A DNA stretch of 64,000 bases from Drosophila miranda (taxonomy: Eukaryota > Arthropoda > Insecta > Diptera > Drosophilidae): positions 4,402,001-4,466,000 of the forward strand of contig NC_046675.1 in assembly GCF_003369915.1 (NCBI RefSeq), read 5' to 3'. Shown piece by piece: positions 35,587 through 44,609 of the stretch. The notes beneath the pieces are model-generated. The model was not told the DNA's origin. It searched no databases and worked only from the letters and a program-made list of their open reading frames with translations. A program made the position numbers and the translations under genes. Position 1 is the stretch's first letter. The number at the start of each line of letters is the position of its first letter.

Positions 35587-38198
35587 ATGGATCCAGTATC
35601 CGACACGGAACAGGAGCATACGGTTTCCAGTAGCGTCCAACAGTTGCAATCGGAACAGCGATGGCAAAGGAGACACTGCCCGTTCGACTGGTCGTGGGGT
35701 CCACCCGCTGCCTGGTGGATACCCCATCCAGGACCAGAGCCACCGCAATGCCATCGCAAATCCACTCGACACGCACCTGCGGCTGTGACGAACACGACGG
35801 TCATGGTCGCCGCCGCGACTTCAGCGGAGGATACGCGAAAATTGCCATTTGCTGCCGCTTTAAAGGATTTGCTGCAGAACCTGTCCTTTCATTGTTATGG
35901 CAAATTAGTCGAGCACGGCCGTCGCATTCAGGAGCGGTAAGCAGTGGGCAGTGGGGGGCTCCATCCAGCAGCAACCTTTTCAATTAGCATTAGCCATTAC
36001 CGAAACCGTTAACCACCCGCAGCTTCTTCTGGCTCATTTTCCACATAACTGCCCTGAGCGTTCTAATTGCATTCCTCTGGGGGACCTACAAGAACGAGGT
36101 CCAGGACACTCTGGTCACCACCATTTACCATCCGCTCTATCCCATTTGGAAGGTGCAGTTCCCGGCGATATCCGTGTGCTCCTTTAATCGCATATCCGAG
36201 CGGGCTGCCTGGCGTTATGCCCAAGAGCTGTAAGTCGAATGTTGTTTCGGGATAAAAGACTTACGGACAATCCTGTAATCCTTTGCAGGAGCGGCAAGGA
36301 TCCCAAGGAGCGCGACGCTAGCTTCTTCTATGATCAGCTGAAGGAATTTTTGAATTTATTCTACAATCCCCATGGGACAACGGATATTGACAATGCGCTG
36401 CGCTTTCAGAGCTTTCTCGATAAATTCGATGTCGAGGCAAATGAGCTCTTCTTCAATACGAGAAGGCGCATGCATCTCCTCACACCCAACTGCAGCGACA
36501 TGTTTGTATCCTGCCGGATTGCAGGACGTACCTTCGATTGTCTCCAGCAGTTCGAGGAGACCCTCACAAGTCATGGCTACTGTTGCACGTTCAACTATGA
36601 TGGAAGGTTCGCCGAACCGTTGGCACAATCTTTTATAAATATGTCGTATAACCACATCATTGTAGGTATGTCAACAAGCCGGACTTTCGACAGCGTTACT
36701 TTGGACCCGAAATGGGCCTTGTACTGACTCTAAAGTCACTGCCAGGCGATATTTTCTACAAAGAGAATCCAAAGAAGGGTTTTACGGTAAGGGGTATAGA
36801 AACATTCGTACTTTATATGGATAGCCCAAGCGAATATTGTTTTAGATTTCCATTTATGAGCCACATAGCTATCCGGATCCGTTTTCCGGTGGAGTGGCCG
36901 AAAGAATGGCCAAGACGGGCGTGAACACCTTGCTGCCCATAAAGGCCAAGATCTTTGAAACAGTGCCAGAAGCCCGCAGGATGAGTAAGTCGGTGGTAGG
37001 TATCCTTCAATCGGCCAACCAAATCAATCATTCACTCTTTCGTGGATTTACCAGCGCAAGTGTCTCTTTGAGGACGAAATGCCATGGATCTTTGCCCGTC
37101 GCTATACCTTCAGCAAGTGCATCTCCGCCTGCCGGGCACGAAGTGTTGTCAGCCTGTGCGAGTGCCTTCCCTTCTCACTGCCCCTGCGGTACATCGGTGG
37201 GAATGAGAGTCGGCTCTACTGCACGCTACAGCATGTCGAGTGCCTCAAACGCTACGATTGTGAGTTAATCTGAAATTCATTCAATCTGAAATATACGAGT
37301 ACTTGCATTACTTATGTATATGCGATGTGCCCGTGTCCAGTTAAATGGTTGAATGTCATCACCAGTCGCGAGAATGTCACTGGCCTGGAGCACGAGATGC
37401 AGGATGCCCTCTACTGTCCGCAGTGTCTGGCCTCTTGCTCGGAGACGCGCTACAGTGTGCGCGGTTCCATGACTTTGGCCCTGCCGAGCACATCGAAGTC
37501 CCCGCCGTAAGTCCGCTGGAAACATGAGTTCATGGCGGTGCAAATTGTGCTTCTGCTGCGCCTTCAATTGAGTTCAATTTCCATATGGAATCACTCCTTG
37601 GCTCAACCCCTTTCCCGGGGGTTCACGTTGACTCCTTGCCAAGAGATCGTAAAAGTTTTTCATTTTGCAGGCGAAGCATCCTTGGACCTACTGGCAATAA
37701 CAGTTACGGCCAAGCCAACGCCAACGCCAACGCCAACTCGAACTCATCCTCTCAGTCGGAGATGACTGTGGTTCGAATTTATTTTGCCGAAACGCACATT
37801 CAATACTTTCGCCAGATTATTAAGAGCGCCTGGTACGAGACCTTCAGTGAGTATCTCCCTATCCATTCAAAATGGGGAATGGGCATGGGATGGGTTTTGG
37901 GGGTGGCTGTAACAATTTTGCATATCTCACCAACCATTATGCCCGTTTGCCAGGTACAATTGGCAACATCTGCGGCATTATAGCGGGCTTCTCATTGATT
38001 GGCATCTGCGAGCTGTTGTTTTTTCTAGCCAAACAATTATGGCAGGGCTGCAAAGCGGAACTGAGGGCAGAACTCGCACACATCCAATGTCGGAAGGAGC
38101 ACCAGCACCCCACTGGGGGTACAGAGCAGCAGCGGCAGCACCAGCTCCACGCAGTAGCAGGGGAACAGGAGCCAATGGAGTTGTTTATACTGCCGTAA
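35587..38198 (+). CDS. DEG/ENaC (pickpocket family) sodium channel subunit, 9 exons
   Basis: This is an amiloride-sensitive-type cation channel subunit of the plasma membrane. Exons: 35587-35936, 36023-36229, 36289-36606, 36666-36786, 36846-36995, 37055-37259, 37341-37506, 37671-37846 and 37954-38198 (stop TAA). All nine join in frame (645 residues). The N-terminal cytosolic part has the conserved His-Gly (VEHGRR). TM1 is about 118-139 (FFWLIFHITALSVLIAFLWG). A large Cys-rich extracellular domain follows, including RKCLFEDEMPW, CISACRA...CEC and YCPQCLASCSE. TM2 starts near 568 with the selectivity-filter motif GFS (576-578). A Gln/His-rich cytosolic tail ends the protein. Exon 5 ends at the GTAGGT donor (36996) because the earlier GTAAGT at 36985 breaks the frame. 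Which ppk paralogue this is cannot be told here. An AATAAA lies at 38375-38380. Confidence 0.92.
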
Positions 38199-40652
38199 TT
38201 GAGCGAAATGCATCGTTAATTTTAAAGCTCAGTGATTTTTATGCACATCCTTCTGTGTACTCCGTTGATCGACTTCCAGCTGGATGGGGTGTGGAGTGTG
38301 GAGTGGAGCACACTGTAGTGGACTGTGGAGTCCGACTCAAGTGCACTTACTTTGCATGGTCATTGTCACATAAAAATAAACAGCGAGCCTCCACGTACGA
38401 TTGGCAATTGGTGGACTGGGAGGACTGGGAGTGGCATGGCTTGAAGAGTTGCCAAAAAGGCCCAGACGGTGACATTAGCGCCAGCAGTTGCTACATTCTT
38501 TCTGGCCATTTGCCCACTTCGGGGTCAACAGCGAAGCAGTTATGGACCACAGAATACACGGGCCTCCAGTTCCTGGTCCCGGTCCCGCCCCAGCACTTAC
38601 AATCAGCATTATCTTTTATTTTTCGTATGCAGAGTTGGCAGAAACAAACAGAACAAGATGTGACACACCAGCAGCTGTTCGCTGTCGGCCATCCTGAGAC
38701 CTTTGCCTGAAATCAATGTTCTGAAATCGAATCTAAATTGGGAATGGGAATCAGAATCAGAATGGGAATGGCAATCCACCCATCTCTTGTGACAATTTCA
38801 ATTTCAAGTATTCTTCTCGAATTACGTTTATCTGCCAGTTAATTTATTGGGTTCTCAAGAAACTCTGCTCTGCGCTATTTCAAGCATAAACAATTTGTAT
38901 TTACTTAGTCAGCAATGGAAATTTATTTGCTATTCGTTTGAACGAACCGAACCCCTCGTCTCAGATGGGGCGAACTTCTCATTAAAGAAAGGAGATATTA
39001 TTACCTCCATAAAATCTTTGGCAAGTCTTTGCTTTGCCAATTGTTATACCTCGATGGAGTGGAATATAACCACTCCCCAACATCTGAGCATATACTCGTA
39101 CATATGCAAATTTCTGGAAAATTGAAATGATTTTCCCTCCATTCAGTTTGTACGGCAGTTGCTTGGCTTTGCCATGCATAAAACTGCCTAAAAATTGCAA
39201 AAAATTTAAATGAACGCACTCGATACAGAGATCCCCATACCGACTCAACGGAATCCTGATAGCATTGTTAAACAAAACACTGTTTGGGGAAGGAAGAGAA
39301 CAAAAACTCAACAAAAAAGGGGGGACAGAAAAAACAAAGAAGGAAAGTGGAAATGTCCATGGACCAGAGCTTCAGTTTCGAATCGTTCCGGCTGGCTCGC
39401 CCTCTCTACCGACGAGGCATATTATCGCACAATACAATATGTATATTGGATTATTTCGTTTGTGTAAGTTTTTGCAAAGGGATACCAGAAGCCGTAACTG
39501 ATGCTGGAACCGTACCGTAGCAGAAGCTAACACTGAAACTGGAACCGTACCTGGTGGCAGACACTAATCCTCACCCCCTGAGAGAGCAGAGCAGAGCAGA
39601 GACAGAGGCAGATACACAGCGCGGTGGCGGTATAGAATTTCAACCAATAACAAAAATATGCGAACAAAATCAAAAATACTTCTATGATTTTTTCAATCTC
39701 CTTCTCCTCTCTCACCCTCTTCTTCCCTTGCTCCTTTCGCACCACCACAAAAGCGTTGAAGTTTTTAATTGAATTCTGTATGGAGAGGAGAGGAGACGAG
39801 CCTGGCCTGGTGCTTTACTCCTTTTTGTAAGTTTTATGCCAAGTTACTGCATCGAAAATGCAAAAAGTTGGAAACGAATCAAAGTGGAGGTAAGGTGCGT
39901 TAAAGGTTGGGTCTGTGGGCGTTTAAAGTCGGTTGGTAAAGCCGTGAAGGCTAATAAGGAAATTGCAAGGATATGTAGAGTATTTCGAACTTCTTATTAT
40001 TAAAATTAAGGGGACTTTAACATTTCGGCTTGGGGAAGATTTACAAAAAAATTAATAATACAAAGTTTGTTTCATTCCAAAAAAAAACAACCAATATTCA
40101 CAGTTTACTGAGTGGAAATGTAAACGAATGTCCTACACAGCACAGCAAAATGTTTCAAGTGGATGGATTTTTTCCTCAAAAGGATAATCCATGAGGACCC
40201 CTGACCTGCTTTCACGAGTACTTTCGTTTCTATTCCCCTTATACCATTTTCGTCACATAAATAAAGCTAAACATCTTTTGTGGCCTTATGGGGTTAAGCC
40301 AAGAGGATAACCGCTCGACGAAAGCCAATGAGTGGAGGTCCTTTCCCGCATTCCCTCAGTGGGTCCCCGAAAATCCTGCAACCCATTTAAGGCACTCTAC
40401 CCAGCCTCGTGGTCCCTTTGCTTTCCAGGGCTCGTGCTGCCTCTGCCTTCCCTTTCCCAGACTTCCTTTGGTTTGGTTTTTTTTCGACAGTTTTTAAGCA
40501 CTGCAAGAGATGTCAAGCTCTCTCTCTCCGACCGTTTAAGCTTTCAATTTCGCTACCGCTGCTGCTGCTATGTGTCGCATGTGTGTGTGTGGAAGGGAGA
40601 TGAATTATTTAAAGCATGAGTGTCATGGCGTGTGGGAGAGCAGCTCGCTATT
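38199..40652. other. Region between the channel gene and the retrotransposon insertion
   Basis: The 3'UTR of the channel gene (AATAAA at 38375-38380) is followed by AT-rich non-coding DNA. I see no gene in it. Confidence 0.55.
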
Positions 40653-40660
40653 GTTGGTGT

Positions 40661-40663
<3 letters not shown>

Positions 40664-40694
<31 letters not shown>
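40664..40694 (-). other. Poly(A) tail of the retrotransposon (31 nt)
   Basis: An uninterrupted run of 31 T on the plus strand directly abuts the left target-site duplication. It follows a 3'UTR of about 130 nt after ORF2. Confidence 0.9.
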
Positions 40695-40696
<2 letters not shown>

Positions 40697-40828
40697 TAAG
40701 CGTTGAATCCGTACATTGCATATAACGTATCTTAACATCACTGGTAAATAATATTGGGGTAGCCAAACCTAATGCTAAATGCGAGAGGACTTACAAAAAA
40801 TATAATATTATAATATTGGGAGGGAAAC

Positions 40829-43549
40829 TTAGAGTTGGCCAATAGTTTTGGCAAAACCCAATCTCTTCAACCGCCTCAAAGGCCTGGCAGGTAGTAATCG
40901 TCTGGCGAGCATACTATGGTGTCTAATTAGCCTGTCACTGTATCTGCTGGTGTGCCTTCCAATCTGCTCCTCTACTGTATGCAGATTCAAATCCCGATGT
41001 AGGGTGGAGCCGCGCACGTACCAAGGGCAGTTCGTTATTTGCCTCATGGCGCGATTCTGCAAGACCTGTATCCGTTTATAGTTCGATTTGGCAGCTATAC
41101 CCCAAATCTGCACACCGTAGAGCCAGATCGGGGCTACACAGTGTACATAAACTGCTCTTTTGGCTCTCAGTGACATGGTGCTTCTTCTGTTAATCAGCCA
41201 CCGCAATTGCTGCATTCTTTGCCCACATTTACGAGCCGTAGCTTTCAAGTGTGGACCAAAAGTAAGACGCTTATCAAGGGTGATACCGAGATACTTTGCT
41301 TGCTCTGGTTGGTCCAAAGTTACGCCTTCAAACTTTATGGGTGGGGTGTGGTCTATGAGCGCTTTCAGGGTGAAGCATGGATTGGTGGTCTTCAGTGGGT
41401 TGACTTTTAAATTCCATCTTTTGCACCAAGCTGCCAAAGAGTAGAGGTACTCTTGGAGACCATCTGCTGCCTCAAGGCGGCACTTGGAGCTGTAGAGCAG
41501 TGCTATATCGTCCGCGTAGGTAGCAAGCAGAGCCTTACGGGGGGCCTCCATATGTTGCTCGCTTGGGGAGGGTAGATCTGCAGTATAGATAGAGTAAAGC
41601 AGCGGGCCAAGGACGCTGCCCTGTGGAACTCCAGCTCTCATTTGGCAAGGTGTTGAATGTGTGTTCCTGAACCTGACCATAAACTGACGTCCTTCCAAGT
41701 ATGATCGTAGGACACCGTAGTATGGTGCTGGGAACAGTTTTTTAATTTTGCTCAATAGGCCGATATGCCAAACTCTATCGAAGGCTTGCTGCATATCAAT
41801 GAAGACTGCATTGCAGTATTCTAGATCATCATAGGCCTGTAGGATGTGTCCTGCCAATCTGTGGACTTGCTCCACTGTGCCGTGTCCCTCCCGAAAGCCA
41901 AACTGGTGATCCGGCAAGATACGGCATTCCTTGATTATACTACCAAGACGATTGGCAAGAAGCCTCTCCCATACCTTAGATAAGGAAGACAAAAGACTTA
42001 TTGGCCGATACGACTCAGGGTCATCCTCCGGTTTTCCAGGCTTATGGATCATCAGGATTGTTGCTATCTTCCACTGCTTAGGGAAAAACTGCATCCTTAA
42101 CATGGCGTTAAAAATGAGCACTATGTAGAGTATCGCCCGATTAGGCAATGCTTTCAGTGTGGAATTGCACACTCTGTCAATGCCAGGAGCCTTCTTCCTC
42201 GGTAGGGACTTGATGACTTCAACAATCTCGTCAGCCCTGGCTGGTTTAATGGGTAAGGCCATTTGTAGAGGTGTTTGCAGACTATCTTTTGTCTCTTTGT
42301 ACTGCGCCTCCGTGGCGAATTGGTAATGGGTGAACCTGTCCCCTAAATGATGTGCAAACGAATTGGCCTGCTCTTCTTCGTTTCTAGCAAGTTCACCGTT
42401 GGGACACCGGATGGGAATCTGTCTGAACGGTTGTCTCTTAAGAGACTTAGTGGTCTTCCAAAGCGAATATCCAGCATCCACGGTGTAATCCATGGAAGCA
42501 AGCTTTTGTTCAAAGAAGTTGCTTCGAAGTTCTCTCAGGGTGTTTCGAAGTTGCTTGGCAGCCCGGTTCCATAGAATTCGGTCCCATGGGTCTTGAGATC
42601 GGATTGCGCGTCTGCGAAGTCTCCTTTTTTGTGACAAAAGCTCTCTGGCCTCTCTTGTAAGAACTATTCCATAGGCGGCGCTTGTCGGAGGATGCGAGGG
42701 CGTTGAGGCAGCAGCAGCCATGTGTATACTCTCTGTGATATTATCTACAGCCATCTCGATATCTTCCTCAGAGTTTAGCGTGACGTTCAGTTGAATCGAC
42801 CTCTCCAAATGTTGCCTAAATGCGAGCAGATCAGTGTGCTTGGTGACTAGATGAGGGCTTGGATTTTCTATAATGCCATCTGTTTTAATGCTGATGACTA
42901 AGGCCAGATGGTCGGAGTCCAGATCCCAGCTCTGACTTATTGTTGCTCGAGAATCCGGAATACCATGATGTACTGCGAAGTCTATGCAGGACGGCGTGTG
43001 ATTGAGTACATATGGGTACCTGGTTGGTGATCCAGTTGCAAGGATCTTAGCGCCAGTAGCAGAGATGGCTTCCGCTAGCTCTCGCCCCCTAGGGGAATTG
43101 TAAGTGTCTCCCCACAGCCAGTGTCGGGCATTCCAGTCACCACCAACCAAATACCTTTGCCCGCAAGCACGGAGTGCATCGATGTAATGTCTTTCCTCAA
43201 TCCTGACTCTGGGAGGGCAGTAAATGGCGCTGAACTCCACATCGCCCAGTCCTGTGGCTACTTTTACTGCTGACATTTGCATGCTGCGTGTCTCAATGAC
43301 CCTTTGTGGAAAATGACGAAGCGAAGTCTTAACTAAAACCGCAACTCCACCAACGCTATTATTATTCCGCGATGGCTTGAAGGCTGGATAGAAGGCATAT
43401 CCATGTATTTTTACAGCTGCCCCTCTTTTAATTCTGATCTCCGTCAAAAGAAGAATGTCAACGCTATTCTTGTGCGCGAAGAGCTCAACTTCTTTTGCTT
43501 TCCCTGAAATGCCGTTAGCATTCCAGATGAGAACCTTTAGTGGGTTCAT
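40829..43549 (-). CDS. Retrotransposon ORF2: endonuclease and reverse transcriptase, 906 aa
   Basis: An apurinic-type endonuclease domain occupies about residues 1-220: IWNANGISGK, the catalytic Glu in LLTEIR, GGDWNA, and the terminal SDH of DLDSDHLAL. The reverse transcriptase follows at about 440-750: KAPGIDRVC, YRPISLLSSLSKVWERLL, HQFGFREGHG, FIDMQQAFDRVW, GVPQGSVLGPLL and the catalytic YADD. The C-terminal part has a Trp/Cys-containing region. Length equals that of a complete Jockey ORF2, with no stop or frameshift. The start ATG (43549-43547) overlaps the TGA of ORF1, which suggests coupled reinitiation. It nicks target DNA and primes reverse transcription there. Confidence 0.95.
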   Translation of the reverse strand: MNPLKVLIWNANGISGKAKEVELFAHKNSVDILLLTEIRIKRGAAVKIHGYAFYPAFKPSRNNNSVGGVAVLVKTSLRHFPQRVIETRSMQMSAVKVATGLGDVEFSAIYCPPRVRIEERHYIDALRACGQRYLVGGDWNARHWLWGDTYNSPRGRELAEAISATGAKILATGSPTRYPYVLNHTPSCIDFAVHHGIPDSRATISQSWDLDSDHLALVISIKTDGIIENPSPHLVTKHTDLLAFRQHLERSIQLNVTLNSEEDIEMAVDNITESIHMAAAASTPSHPPTSAAYGIVLTREARELLSQKRRLRRRAIRSQDPWDRILWNRAAKQLRNTLRELRSNFFEQKLASMDYTVDAGYSLWKTTKSLKRQPFRQIPIRCPNGELARNEEEQANSFAHHLGDRFTHYQFATEAQYKETKDSLQTPLQMALPIKPARADEIVEVIKSLPRKKAPGIDRVCNSTLKALPNRAILYIVLIFNAMLRMQFFPKQWKIATILMIHKPGKPEDDPESYRPISLLSSLSKVWERLLANRLGSIIKECRILPDHQFGFREGHGTVEQVHRLAGHILQAYDDLEYCNAVFIDMQQAFDRVWHIGLLSKIKKLFPAPYYGVLRSYLEGRQFMVRFRNTHSTPCQMRAGVPQGSVLGPLLYSIYTADLPSPSEQHMEAPRKALLATYADDIALLYSSKCRLEAADGLQEYLYSLAAWCKRWNLKVNPLKTTNPCFTLKALIDHTPPIKFEGVTLDQPEQAKYLGITLDKRLTFGPHLKATARKCGQRMQQLRWLINRRSTMSLRAKRAVYVHCVAPIWLYGVQIWGIAAKSNYKRIQVLQNRAMRQITNCPWYVRGSTLHRDLNLHTVEEQIGRHTSRYSDRLIRHHSMLARRLLPARPLRRLKRLGFAKTIGQL

Positions 43550-44418
43550 TGAGATGCTGAAACGTTGTTCTGGAGCTGAAGATTAGATCCAGCCCATTGC
43601 TTAATCGTGTTGGCCAATTCAAAAACCATTTTTTCAAGTTTTTCAAGGCGTTGATTGGCTTGACTATTATGCTGCTGCTGTTCTTGCTGCTGTTGCTGTA
43701 GCCACATAAGAAACTGCTGCTGCTGCTGCTGTTGGAGCTGTTGTTGCCATTGTTGAAATTTTGTCTGCTGTTGTTGTAGCAGTGCATGAACTTCATATGA
43801 ATTCTGTTGCTGGTTATTCAATCCTTGTGGCTGATGCGCTTGTAGACTATGAAAACGACGCTGAGCAGGTGTAGCAGGTATTGCATTTGAATTACCATTT
43901 GCTACGGCAGCATAGGAGGCTCCTGTATTACTTCTAGTGCCTACCAAAGGTTGGTGCTGATCAATATTTCGCTGGTGCTGCTGTATTGTTGGTCTATTAG
44001 CCCCCTTTTTGTGACTAGACTGCAAGGTAGGAAACTGTTGCTGGTCTCCAGGAAGTGTGGTAGAGTAAGCATATGCCACTTGATTATTTAAGGGGACATG
44101 ACCCGTCCTGTTCGTATTAATTGCCTTCTTTGCGGAGCCCATTGATCGCCGTAGAAACTCCTGATACCATTGGCATCCTTTGTAACTGGCCATATGGCTT
44201 CCAGAGCAGTGAATGCAGGTTGGCTGTGCATCTAGGGGGCGTGTGCATTGTGAGGTTTGATGATTTTCACCGCATCTGGCACAGTTGTGATGTCGGCGGC
44301 AGTATTTGGCTGTGTGGCCGAAATCCTGGCATCGACGACATTGAGCAATCTCTGTGGATTTTCGCATCCTTTCAATCCGTATTTTTTGGCGGCAAAGGGT
44401 CTTGACTTGGTAAATTTC
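43546..44418 (-). pseudogene. Retrotransposon ORF1 (gag-like nucleic-acid-binding protein), 5'-truncated
   Basis: The element-derived part starts at about 44418 with EIYQVKTLCRQKIRIE and ends at the TGA at 43548-43546, some 290 codons. It includes three CCHC-type zinc knuckles in tandem: CRRCQDFGHTAKYC, CARCGENHQTSQC and a third starting CIHCSGSH. A long Gln-rich, probably coiled-coil tail follows. Jockey ORF1 proteins are normally more than 500 residues, so the N-terminal half is lost. The frame stays open for 43 more codons into host flank (to 44547), beginning MPLFLFVEYC, but those codons are outside the element. Hence it is classed as a truncated gene. Confidence 0.88.
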
Positions 44419-44557
44419 GTTGGTGTGAGTGAGTCCGTATTTGTTTAGCGTCTGCCTGTTGTCTGCTGCCTGCTGCCTGCGCGGCGGCGCTCTCATGAAT
44501 AAACAGGCAAACAAATTACAGTACTCGACAAACAAAAACAAAGGCAAAGCTCGCCTT

Positions 44558-44609
44558 GCGCTTACACATTTCGCACCTTGGCGAGCACAGGTGCAAAATG
44601 TGTAAGCGC
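44558..44609. repeat. 20-bp inverted repeat (near-perfect hairpin) beside the insertion
   Basis: Left arm 44558-44577 (GCGCTTACACATTTCGCACC) and right arm 44590-44609 are reverse complements with one mismatch. The loop is 12 nt. Weaker complementarity extends another 10-15 nt outward on both sides. It lies 129 bp from the right target-site duplication. Confidence 0.88.

Larger units (their letters stand above)
40653..44429 (-). mobile_element. 5'-truncated Jockey-clade non-LTR (LINE) retrotransposon with target-site duplication
   Basis: The element body is 40664-44418 (about 3.75 kb), inserted on the minus strand. Its 3' end carries a 31-nt poly-A (T-run 40664-40694 on the plus strand). It is flanked by an 11-bp direct repeat GTTGGTGTGAG at 40653-40663 and 44419-44429. 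It contains a 5'-truncated ORF1 and a full ORF2 that overlap as ATGA. A full-length Jockey is about 5 kb, so roughly 1.2 kb of the 5' end is missing. Absence of the promoter and intact coding in ORF2 point to a recent, dead-on-arrival copy. Confidence 0.93.

Noticed and set aside
36846..36984. Donor GTAAGT at 36985 in the channel gene
   Set aside because: It joins exon 6 out of frame and gives an early stop. The GTAGGT at 36996 gives SKSVRKCLFEDE, typical of the family.
38039..38710. 223-codon plus-strand frame
   Set aside because: It overlaps the last exon of the channel gene in another frame and continues into its 3'UTR; no domain is visible.
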